Part shown: positions 7,808 to 14,367 of the stretch, piece by piece
How the letters are laid out: each line of letters begins with the position of its first letter
Position numbering within the stretch: the stretch's first letter is position 1
IMG/VR virus record: IMGVR_UViG_3300029922_000038
Coordinates: 25,353-89,352 of that record
DNA: 64,000 nucleotides
From: a virus
Direction: 5' to 3' (one strand)
Translations under genes and position numbers: made by a program
Notes under the pieces: generated by a model
The model's database searches: none
Told to the model about the DNA's origin: nothing
Seen by the model: the letters and a program-made list of their open reading frames with translations, nothing else

Positions 7808-8026
7808 ATGAAAAGAGAAACATTAATAAGAGCTAATGAAGTAGATAATAAACTTAGAAGATGGGAAGCCATATTAGAAGGATGCACAAGAAAAGGTAGT
7901 CTTTCAGTAAATGACATTCATATTAATAATGTAACTTTAAATTCAATTGAATTATTTGCTATAGCAGATTTAGCTAAAGATAAAATTGCTCAACTTGAAA
8001 TATTATTAACTGCTATAAAAGATTAA
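7808..8026 (+). CDS. Small unknown protein, 72 aa
   Basis: Starts directly after the RusA-like stop and ends 3 bp before the nuclease gene, so it is in the same transcript. It reads as helix, short strands, helix, with regularly spaced Leu/Ile in the C-terminal helix. Not recognised. Confidence 0.65.
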   Translation: MKRETLIRANEVDNKLRRWEAILEGCTRKGSLSVNDIHINNVTLNSIELFAIADLAKDKIAQLEILLTAIKD

Positions 8027-8029
8027 CAT

Positions 8030-8983
8030 ATGAATTATTTTGAAGTAAAAGCAATTAGCAATAGTGCTTTAAATGCACTTGACCCAGAGATGGGTGGAAG
8101 TCCTGCTAAATTTAAAAAATATATGGATGGAGTATATGAAAGTAAAGAATCCCTTTCTTTGGAGAGGGGTTCTTTATTACATTCATGGTTAGAACATCAG
8201 GATAATTTTATAGTAGCAGACTTAGATAAACCTACTGGGCAAATGGGGGCTTATGTAGAGAGTTATTATAAGAATTTGATAGCTGGATATGATTCTGTAT
8301 CTGCAAGTGAAATAGCATATGCAGAAGTAGGATTTAAGAGAGATAAAATAGAAACAGTATTAAAGAAATTTACTGAACCTGAAAATGCTGAATATTTTCA
8401 TTTTTTAGAAGAAGCTACTGGTAAAAATGTATTAACAAAAGCTACTAAAGAAATATTAGAGGCTTGTAAACAGTCTATACAAAATAATAAGATAGCTTGG
8501 GAATTAATTTGTAAACCTTGGCCACATAAAGAGAAAGAATTATATTGGTGTGATAATTTAGAATTACAGAGAAAAGTTAAAATAGATCATTTAACTATAG
8601 ATAATAATAAAGGTATTATATGGCTTACTGATTATAAAACTACTTCTAAATCAGCTTATAATTTTAAAGATACTTTAGATTATTGGAGATATTATAGACA
8701 ATTAGAATATTATAAAGAGGCCATACTGTCAGTTGATTCTCATACATATTTTGTAGAAGATGATATTAAAGATTATACAGTTATTTGCAATATAATAGTT
8801 TGTGAGACATTTGGAGATTTTAATACAGTTGTATATAATATAAATCAATCTTACTTGGATAAAGGTAGAGAAGAATTAGATTCTCTATTACAAAGAGCTA
8901 AATGGCATATAGATAATGATATTTGGAATCAATCTAAAGAAGAATATCCTCAAGGTTATATTAGCCTTTCTTTCACTAAATAA
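8030..8983 (+). CDS. PD-(D/E)XK exonuclease
   Basis: 317 aa. The core is KIDHLTI (about residue 186) followed by IWLTDYKTTSK (about 198), the D...(D/E)XK catalytic pair. The QLEYYKEAI helix downstream fits the QxxxY motif of RecE/RecB/Cas4-type nucleases. The N-terminal ISNSALNAL and ERGSLLHSWLE segments are typical of RecE/exonuclease VIII-like phage proteins. Probably resects DNA ends for recombination. Separated by 3 and 7 bp from its neighbours. Confidence 0.78.
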   Translation: MNYFEVKAISNSALNALDPEMGGSPAKFKKYMDGVYESKESLSLERGSLLHSWLEHQDNFIVADLDKPTGQMGAYVESYYKNLIAGYDSVSASEIAYAEVGFKRDKIETVLKKFTEPENAEYFHFLEEATGKNVLTKATKEILEACKQSIQNNKIAWELICKPWPHKEKELYWCDNLELQRKVKIDHLTIDNNKGIIWLTDYKTTSKSAYNFKDTLDYWRYYRQLEYYKEAILSVDSHTYFVEDDIKDYTVICNIIVCETFGDFNTVVYNINQSYLDKGREELDSLLQRAKWHIDNDIWNQSKEEYPQGYISLSFTK

Positions 8984-8990
8984 TTAAATT

Positions 8991-9464
8991 ATGAATTCTT
9001 TAAAACCTGTTTTATTTTTATTTATTAGTATTAGTATTATATTAGGTTTTTTATTATACCCCTATCATTTAAGTTATATTAAAGATAAACCTATTATAAT
9101 TAATAATACCGATACTTTCTTTGTTATGAATGTTACTTGTTATAGAATAACTAATTCTAAATGTTGGAATAATAAAAGTGCTTGTAATAAACCTATTAAT
9201 AGAATTAACCCTATAGATAGTAAAGTTATAGCTTTACCAAGAGAAATGATTAAGAAATATAATAAGAATGCTTATTTCTCTTATGGGGATAGCGTAGAAC
9301 TAATAGGTAAAGACTTTATATATGCTGGAAAGTATATAGTAGGAGAAACTACAGCTACTAATATACATAATAGTATAGATATAGAAGTAGGTAAAAGTAA
9401 TAAAATAGGAGTTTGGAAAGGTATTTTCATTAAAAAGATTAAAAATAATTTGATGGTTAACTAA
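8991..9464 (+). CDS. Membrane-anchored 3D/DPBB cell-wall protein
   Basis: 157 aa with one N-terminal transmembrane or signal-anchor helix (about 5-24). An exported domain follows that resembles the 3D (MltA/RlpA-like double-psi beta-barrel) fold: NPIDSKVIALPREMI, then YGDSVEL, then GETTATNIHNSIDI. Three cysteines (TCYRITNSKCW, SACNK) could form disulfides. Family members bind or cleave peptidoglycan, so a role in lysis or wall remodelling is likely. The DxD-type catalytic acid of MltA is not clearly conserved. Confidence 0.6.
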   Translation: MNSLKPVLFLFISISIILGFLLYPYHLSYIKDKPIIINNTDTFFVMNVTCYRITNSKCWNNKSACNKPINRINPIDSKVIALPREMIKKYNKNAYFSYGDSVELIGKDFIYAGKYIVGETTATNIHNSIDIEVGKSNKIGVWKGIFIKKIKNNLMVN

Positions 9465-9479
9465 AAAGAGTTAACTTTG
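9449..9479 (+). promoter_or_regulatory. Bacteroidetes-type promoter with palindromic spacer
   Basis: TTTG (9449-9452), a 19-nt spacer, then TAACTTTG (9472-9479) matches the Bacteroidetes primary-sigma consensus (TTTG-N19-TAnnTTTG). The spacer holds an inverted repeat, GTTAACT (9456-9462) and AGTTAAC (9469-9475), which could be an operator. It points at the co-chaperonin gene starting at 9495. Confidence 0.7.
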
Positions 9480-9494
9480 AACAAAATATAAAAA

Positions 9495-9974
9495 ATGAGT
9501 ACAAATAAGAAAGTAAATCCAAAAGTAGTGCAAGTAGCACAACCACAAAAAGAACAACCTTTGAATGGAGATCATAATCCAAATGGTATTAAAAAAGTAG
9601 ATTTTAAACCTAATGATGGTATGATTATGTTTGATTATATTAAACCACCAAAAGAAGGTGTAACTAAAGGGGGAATTGTTATACCTGAAAGTTTACAAAA
9701 AAGTTCTATATTAAAAGCTATAGTAGTAGCAGTAGGGGATGATGTAAAATATGAAGTAGGAGATTTAATTGCCCTTATGCCAGCCCCTGACCACTGGGTA
9801 TTATTTGAACATAGAAATTATAAATTCTTTCTTTGTTATAATAATATGATATTTGGTAAATATACAGATGTCAAATATACTGAAGAAGAAGAATACCCAG
9901 TAGAATCTTCTATTTTGCAATTAGAAACTCCAGGTCTTATTCTACCATTCTCTAATATACAAGGAGAAGCATAA
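9495..9974 (+). CDS. GroES-like co-chaperonin
   Basis: 159 aa. Residues about 35-140 follow the Cpn10 pattern: GMIMFDYIKPP, the mobile-loop-like EGVTKGGIVIPESLQ with its GGIxxP core, ILKAIVVAVGD, YEVGDLIAL and a closing MIFGKY. N- and C-terminal extensions are polar. Phage GroES homologues (T4 gp31 type) pair with host GroEL to fold the major capsid protein, which is plausible here. It has its own promoter and overlaps the next gene by one base. Confidence 0.78.
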   Translation: MSTNKKVNPKVVQVAQPQKEQPLNGDHNPNGIKKVDFKPNDGMIMFDYIKPPKEGVTKGGIVIPESLQKSSILKAIVVAVGDDVKYEVGDLIALMPAPDHWVLFEHRNYKFFLCYNNMIFGKYTDVKYTEEEEYPVESSILQLETPGLILPFSNIQGEA

Positions 9975-10525
9975 TGGAACAAGGGGAGATTGCCCACTTG
10001 GTCATTGAAAGTACAAGAATAGCTAAAGAAAAAGGGTTTCATGAAAATTTTAACCTTAAAGAAAAGCTATTCTTACTAATTTCAGAATTAAGTGAAGCTA
10101 TGGAAGCAGATAGAAATAGTGAACATGCTATGTTGGATGAATATAAAGAGGCAAATGAGGATCCTCTTTTAGATTTTAATTCTGAATCATATGTTTACTA
10201 TATTAAAGACACATTTGAGGCAGAATTAGCGGGTACATTTATAAGATTAGGACATATTTGTGGTTATCTTAATCAAATGCCTGTTATAATAGACAAATTC
10301 TATTTAGAAAATAAGAGAACATTTGCTGAAGCTTGCTTTGATTTATGCCCAGCTATACTTATGATTCATGTAGATAGGGTTAATCTAAATACTAATCTTA
10401 GTGTTATACTTACTTCACTTATACAAACATGTAATCAATTTGGAGTAGCTAATATACAAGAGTATATAGATTTAGAATTAAAATTCTTTGAAAGTAGACC
10501 TTTTAAACATAATAAAAAATACTAA
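9974..10525 (+). CDS. MazG-like NTP pyrophosphohydrolase
   Basis: 183 aa, all-helical. KLFLLISELSEAMEADR (about residues 32-48) and TFEAELAGTFIRL (about 76-88) give the ExxE...E/D pattern that binds Mg2+ in MazG/all-alpha NTP-PPases. Such phage enzymes hydrolyse (d)NTPs or alarmones. ATG overlaps the TAA of the co-chaperonin gene. Confidence 0.75.
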   Translation: MEQGEIAHLVIESTRIAKEKGFHENFNLKEKLFLLISELSEAMEADRNSEHAMLDEYKEANEDPLLDFNSESYVYYIKDTFEAELAGTFIRLGHICGYLNQMPVIIDKFYLENKRTFAEACFDLCPAILMIHVDRVNLNTNLSVILTSLIQTCNQFGVANIQEYIDLELKFFESRPFKHNKKY

Positions 10526-10526
10526 A

Positions 10527-10775
10527 ATGAAATTTGAAGATATTGGAAGTGGTTGGTTAAAAGATGCCGCTTATAGAAATTCTAAATTAACTAAAGATGA
10601 AATGAGAAGATCTATTCTAAAATTATCTTCTTTTAAAGATAAATTAGCAAGTGATTATGTAGAATTTGATCTTAGGGAAGAAGATGGGGATGAAATGATT
10701 GCCCATAAAAAAGTACAAGCAGTATTTGTAGAAGGGGTATTTTATATACCTACAATAAATTATAATAAATGTTAA
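10527..10775 (+). CDS. Small acidic unknown protein
   Basis: 82 aa from ATG 10527; an ATG at 10488 inside the MazG-like gene is possible but less likely. It starts MKFEDIGSGW, with a helix KDEMRRSILK and a strand-rich C-terminus (VQAVFVEGVFYIP). It abuts the next gene. No family recognised. Confidence 0.65.
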   Translation: MKFEDIGSGWLKDAAYRNSKLTKDEMRRSILKLSSFKDKLASDYVEFDLREEDGDEMIAHKKVQAVFVEGVFYIPTINYNKC

Positions 10776-10776
10776 T

Positions 10777-11037
10777 ATGAGTATATACATACAAAAAGAA
10801 CCAGGACAAGTAGAAGCTATTCAGTTCACTGGATTAAATTTTAATGAGTGTGAAGAGTTTGCAGAAGGTATTATATTTCATATAGTAAGAACTCCTGGTG
10901 GAGAGAGATATGGTATTATTGATAATAAAAGAGTGAACCCTACAGATTATATTGAAAGATTTGAATATGAAGGGGAAATGGAATATACTGTTTCAGATAA
11001 AGAAGATTTTGAACAATATTATAAATTATTAAAATAA
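10777..11037 (+). CDS. Phage protein of the 'AIQFTG' type
   Basis: 86 aa. The sequence EAIQFTGLNFNECEEF, then VNPTDYIERF and EDFEQYY, recalls a very common small phage protein with pattern (V)EAIQ(F/W)xG...PGDYI...FxxxY. Its function is not established. One base separates it from the previous stop. Confidence 0.65.
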   Translation: MSIYIQKEPGQVEAIQFTGLNFNECEEFAEGIIFHIVRTPGGERYGIIDNKRVNPTDYIERFEYEGEMEYTVSDKEDFEQYYKLLK

Positions 11038-11041
11038 AATT

Positions 11042-11251
11042 GTGTTTCAAATAAGAGGCAAGGATTTTATAAGTGAAGAAGATAGTAATTCAGTAGTAGA
11101 AGTGAGTAAAATAGACATAACTAATATGGAATGGAAAAAAATTGCTGAATTGCTTAATTTGAAACTTATAGATCCTTGTCTTTCTTTATATGAGAATATA
11201 GATGGAATATTTGTATTAGGTAAATATGGTTTTGTTAAACAAATAAAATAA
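11042..11251 (+). CDS. Small unknown protein (GTG start)
   Basis: 69 aa, apparently from GTG at 11042, since no ATG fits and the spacing to both neighbours is tight. Its last base overlaps the next ATG. Mixed strand/helix, not recognised. Confidence 0.5.
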   Translation: MFQIRGKDFISEEDSNSVVEVSKIDITNMEWKKIAELLNLKLIDPCLSLYENIDGIFVLGKYGFVKQIK

Positions 11252-11559
11252 TGACAAGAGAAGAATTTCTCCAAAGCGCAGATACTCTTTGGAGTGAAAT
11301 AATGGTAGTTAATAAAGAAAAAGGTAGAGATTATACTGTAAATAGTGAAGATGCTCTTGCTAACTTTAAAGTTAGTGGAGAAGATTTTAACATAGAACCT
11401 ATGAAAGTATTGGGTATATTAATGTCTAAACATGATAAAGCTATATATTCATATATTAAATCAGGAGGACAGAATGAATCAGAACCCATAAGAGGAAGAC
11501 TTCACGATAGTATTCTTTATAAATTTCTATTAAACGCTTTAATAGAAGAACAAATATAA
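11251..11559 (+). CDS. DUF1599-like (nucleotide-modification-associated) protein
   Basis: 102 aa. The pattern NKEKGRDYT...NF...IEPMKVLGILMSKHDKAI...RLHDSILY matches DUF1599, also described as nucleotide modification-associated domain 1. Conserved Asp and His (KHDKAI, LHDSI) lie where family members have them. It lies two genes after the MazG-like enzyme, consistent with nucleotide metabolism. The activity is unknown. Confidence 0.68.
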   Translation: MTREEFLQSADTLWSEIMVVNKEKGRDYTVNSEDALANFKVSGEDFNIEPMKVLGILMSKHDKAIYSYIKSGGQNESEPIRGRLHDSILYKFLLNALIEEQI

Positions 11560-11566
11560 TAATAAA

Positions 11567-11809
11567 ATGAGAGGAGTAATAGAGGTTTTTATGCAACCAA
11601 AAAAGAAGAAATTAACTTGTGATGGATATTATATGATACAAGATAGAATGGGAGATTTTACACCTGATTGGTGTGATGGAACTATAAAACATAATCAATC
11701 TTATATATCTATATCTATAAATGATGGAGAATATAAAACAAATTGGCATGATTGTAAAACATGTCATGAATATATAAAAGTATATGAACTTGATTTAGTA
11801 GAAGCATGA
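11567..11809 (+). CDS. Small Cys/His protein, possible zinc binder
   Basis: 80 aa from ATG 11567; ATG 11591 would also fit (MQPKKKKLT). It has four cysteines and several histidines (LTCDGYY, DWCDGTI, WHDCKTCHEY), suggesting a small zinc-binding fold. Overlaps the next gene by 4 nt. Confidence 0.6.
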   Translation: MRGVIEVFMQPKKKKLTCDGYYMIQDRMGDFTPDWCDGTIKHNQSYISISINDGEYKTNWHDCKTCHEYIKVYELDLVEA

Positions 11810-12015
11810 ATAATAAACAAATAGAAGATATATTATCTCTGAAAACAGAGAAGGATAGATTAGAAGATTTTTTATCTAAAAAACCAAATACTAATAAGTT
11901 AGATTGGGATTATGGTTCTCTATACCTAAACGAATTTCCAGTATTTAGAGATAGAATAAATACTCTTGTAAAATTTAGGATAGGTGAAATTAAAAATATA
12001 TTAACCAAATTATGA
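11806..12015 (+). CDS. Small helical unknown protein
   Basis: 69 aa, helical with alternating charges (EDILSLKTEKDRLEDFLS). Overlaps neighbours by 4 nt on both sides, so it is translated in a coupled series. Not recognised. Confidence 0.6.
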   Translation: MNNKQIEDILSLKTEKDRLEDFLSKKPNTNKLDWDYGSLYLNEFPVFRDRINTLVKFRIGEIKNILTKL

Positions 12016-12638
12016 GAAATATATTAACATTAATTGGATGGGGATTGGCTATTCTATTTTGTACATTATTTTTACTTAAATGTAATAACAATGTTACTAC
12101 AAAATTAGAATATAAAAATCCTAAAGATTCTACTAAAATAACTATAGTGGATACTACTCATAAAAAACCTATTCTTATATATAAAGATAGTTTTATTAAA
12201 GGGGATACAAAATACATAAAAGGAGAAACTATATATCAAAAAGGGGATACAGTTTATATTCCCGTTAAGTCTATGTATTTGACTACTGGAGATACTTTAG
12301 CAATAGTAAATGATTATTATCTTAAAAAGATATTTAAAGGCACTTTTTCTGTAGATTCAGTAAATGTAACTTGGTATGATAGTGTATCTCAAAATAGAAG
12401 TTTAGGACATAAATTTGTTATACAAAACCTAAGACCTACTTTACAAATACCTACTGTTAATACTCACAAAAGAGTATTATATTTTGGTGGAAGTTTAGGT
12501 TGGTCTTTAAATAGTAGATTACCCTCATTGGCTCCTACTATGGTTTATACAGATAAACAAGAAAGAGGATTTGTATTATCTTATGATTTAATTAATAGAA
12601 CTACTCAAATAGGAATAGTTGCAAAATTACATTTTTAG
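12012..12638 (+). CDS. Membrane-anchored exported protein, spanin-like candidate
   Basis: 208 aa. An N-terminal hydrophobic helix (about 4-23) ends LFLLKCN, which could be a signal anchor or a poor lipobox. The exported part is strand-rich with repeating IKGDTKYIKGETIYQKGD units and ends in alternating hydrophobic residues (GIVAKLHF), like an outer-membrane-strand terminus. An envelope-spanning lysis (spanin) or superinfection role is possible. This is inference from topology only. Confidence 0.5.
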   Translation: MRNILTLIGWGLAILFCTLFLLKCNNNVTTKLEYKNPKDSTKITIVDTTHKKPILIYKDSFIKGDTKYIKGETIYQKGDTVYIPVKSMYLTTGDTLAIVNDYYLKKIFKGTFSVDSVNVTWYDSVSQNRSLGHKFVIQNLRPTLQIPTVNTHKRVLYFGGSLGWSLNSRLPSLAPTMVYTDKQERGFVLSYDLINRTTQIGIVAKLHF

Positions 12639-12893
12639 ATGAGTAAGGCAGAATATGATTATAATAAATACTTTGAAGGGAGACCAGTAAATATATATTG
12701 GTATGAGACAGATGAATTATTTATGGAATGTCATTCTATTAATAAAGCAGCTTCTATATTAGGATGTAGTTCAGGTCAAGTTACAAAATGTTTAAACAAT
12801 AAACCTAAAACAGAAGGTAAGAAAGCATTAAGTATAACTTCATCAAGAGGTACATTTTATGTAAAAGATAAGAAAGTAGAGAAAAATGGGTAA
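12639..12893 (+). CDS. NUMOD1-like DNA-binding protein
   Basis: 84 aa. VNIYWYETDELFMECHSI, then NKAASILGCSSGQVTKCLN, matches NUMOD1, a helix-turn-helix module normally fused to homing endonucleases. Here it stands alone with no nuclease domain. ATG follows the upstream TAG directly. It may be a remnant of a mobile endonuclease or a recruited regulator. Confidence 0.6.
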   Translation: MSKAEYDYNKYFEGRPVNIYWYETDELFMECHSINKAASILGCSSGQVTKCLNNKPKTEGKKALSITSSRGTFYVKDKKVEKNG

Positions 12894-13179
12894 TATTAAA
12901 ACTTCTAAAGTTACTTTTTTAAAAGGTGCAGTTGGTAATACTGAATGGTGGACTGAACATGATTGGGAAGAACATAGAAAGAATGTAATGGAGCTAAAAG
13001 CTATTGGGGAATATTTAAAACCAGTAGAAATAACTGTTTCTTGGACAGATTTTCCAGAATCATTTAATATTACTAAAGAAGATCCTTCATTAGTATCTTA
13101 TGGATATGGTCTTATAGATACTTCTGATTATTACCCAAGTAGAATGATATATTCAAATAAAAAAGAAGATGGAGAATGA
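12886..13179 (+). CDS. Unknown protein, 97 aa
   Basis: Overlaps its neighbours by 8 and 11 nt. Trp-rich N-terminal half (NTEWWTEHDWEEH) followed by short strands. No recognised family. Confidence 0.6.
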   Translation: MGNIKTSKVTFLKGAVGNTEWWTEHDWEEHRKNVMELKAIGEYLKPVEITVSWTDFPESFNITKEDPSLVSYGYGLIDTSDYYPSRMIYSNKKEDGE

Positions 13180-13378
13180 AGATTTAAAAATTAGTAGTCT
13201 AAATAGTGAAATGTTACAATACAAAATAATTGGATATTTAAAAATATTAAAAAGTGAAAGAGTAAAAGCTATGTTTAAAGCCAACAATGTAAATTTAGGT
13301 ATATTAGAAGAATTTATATATAGTTATAAAAAACATTTTGATATTAAAGAAGAAACTAATGGAAAAGCTAATATATAA
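13169..13378 (+). CDS. Unknown helical protein, 69 aa
   Basis: Helical, Lys-rich protein overlapping the previous gene by 11 nt and the next by 20 nt. Not recognised. Confidence 0.55.
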   Translation: MENEDLKISSLNSEMLQYKIIGYLKILKSERVKAMFKANNVNLGILEEFIYSYKKHFDIKEETNGKANI

Positions 13379-13562
13379 AGATAAAGAATACTCTGATTGT
13401 ATTTATACTAAACAAGATATTAAATTACCTTTTAGATTTAAACTAAAAATACTATTTAGTGATTTATTACAAGTAGATATAAAAATATATACAGAAAAAG
13501 AAGTAGGGGAAGCTAAATCAGAGATAAACCTACATACATTTAAAAAAGATAAAAAGAAATGA
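13359..13562 (+). CDS. Small basic unknown protein
   Basis: 67 aa from ATG 13359 (MEKLIYKDKEYS); an upstream ATG at 13338 is possible but adds an implausible tail inside the previous gene. Basic and strand-rich, ending in lysines. Overlaps the next gene by 4 nt. Confidence 0.5.
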   Translation: MEKLIYKDKEYSDCIYTKQDIKLPFRFKLKILFSDLLQVDIKIYTEKEVGEAKSEINLHTFKKDKKK

Positions 13563-13984
13563 TTAACTATATAATATTTTGGGTATTGGCATTATTTACA
13601 ATACTTGCAAATGCCCTATTTGATAAAAATGATGATATAAATAAGAATATTTATGTTAATCATTTAGAAGAAGGAATATTTAGTGGATTTATAATAGCTG
13701 TAATATGTTTTGCATGTTTTAGTTATGATATAGTAAATTTCCATAATTGGTATCCTTTTATATTTAATCTAAGTTTATATCTTCCTGTAAGGTGGATAGT
13801 ATTTGACTTATTCTTAAATGATATAAGAAATAAGCCCCTTTTATATATTGGGGAATTGAAACCTACAAGTTCAATAACTGATAAATTCTTACATTGGGTA
13901 GGAAAAGATTTTCAAATACCTATGAAACTATTACTATTAATAATAGTAATTGTTGTAAATTTGTTAATAATTAAAAAAATATAA
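13559..13984 (+). CDS. Multi-pass membrane protein
   Basis: 141 aa with about four hydrophobic segments (near 4-18, 42-58, 65-85, 122-138). Not recognised. With the next small membrane protein it closes the + strand block, where a holin or a membrane-modifying early protein would be plausible. Confidence 0.6.
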   Translation: MINYIIFWVLALFTILANALFDKNDDINKNIYVNHLEEGIFSGFIIAVICFACFSYDIVNFHNWYPFIFNLSLYLPVRWIVFDLFLNDIRNKPLLYIGELKPTSSITDKFLHWVGKDFQIPMKLLLLIIVIVVNLLIIKKI

Positions 13985-13985
13985 A

Positions 13986-14165
13986 ATGACATTAAGTAAA
14001 GTAAGTACAGGAGTTGTACTATTTTTAATAGCTTTAGCTATTATACCAGCAGCAGTAAATTTTATGGATTACCCTAAAAATACATATGGGGGTTGGTGGA
14101 CTGCTCCAGTATTAGCAGTAGTAATCTATTTTGCTTTTGCTATATTTGGTAAAGGAAAAGAATAA
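13986..14165 (+). CDS. Small two-helix membrane protein, holin-like
   Basis: 59 aa, ATG 13986 to TAA 14165. Two transmembrane helices (about 8-25 and 38-54) are separated by a short polar turn (DYPKNTYGGWW) and followed by a basic tail (GKGKE). Size and topology match class II holins, but there is no endolysin beside it and the evidence is topological only. Confidence 0.55.
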   Translation: MTLSKVSTGVVLFLIALAIIPAAVNFMDYPKNTYGGWWTAPVLAVVIYFAFAIFGKGKE

Positions 14166-14208
14166 TTAGCTATGCCCCATCAGGTATAAAACCTTCAGAA
14201 TAGATTGA

Positions 14209-14230
14209 TTTATACCCTATAGGGTATAAA
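14209..14230. repeat. Perfect 22-bp palindrome between convergent blocks
   Basis: TTTATACCCT-AT-AGGGTATAAA reads identically on both strands. It lies 43 bp after the last + strand gene. With almost no loop it fits an operator better than an RNA hairpin, though it could end the + strand operon. Confidence 0.6.
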
Positions 14231-14231
14231 A

Positions 14232-14257
14232 TTTGTCGCAAATATTTACTACTTTTG
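14232..14257 (+). promoter_or_regulatory. Promoter-like element for a possible small RNA
   Basis: TTTG (14232-14235) and TACTTTTG (14250-14257) resemble the Bacteroidetes promoter, although the 14-nt spacer is shorter than the usual 19. It would start a roughly 100-nt + strand transcript ending at the terminator at 14361, with no reading frame inside. Confidence 0.45.
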
Positions 14258-14335
14258 CAACAAAATATAAAGAAATCTGCCTTCAGTGAGAAGAATTGTT
14301 CGTAATTTAAGTGTGTTAAAAGTGGTAAAAGTGGT

Positions 14336-14367
14336 AAAAGGGGTTAGAAATAACCCCTTTTATTTTT
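14336..14367. terminator. Bidirectional terminator between convergent blocks
   Basis: An 11-bp stem, AAAAGGGGTTA (14336-14346) with TAACCCCTTTT (14351-14361), loop GAAA, is followed on the + strand by ATTTTTAA. It lies 5 bp after the end of the - strand giant gene, so it stops the long structural transcript and any + strand transcript arriving from the left. Confidence 0.85.

Noticed and set aside
14320-14340. GTGGTAAAA direct repeats as a CRISPR or iteron array
   Set aside because: Only two or three short copies, no spacers and no associated genes.
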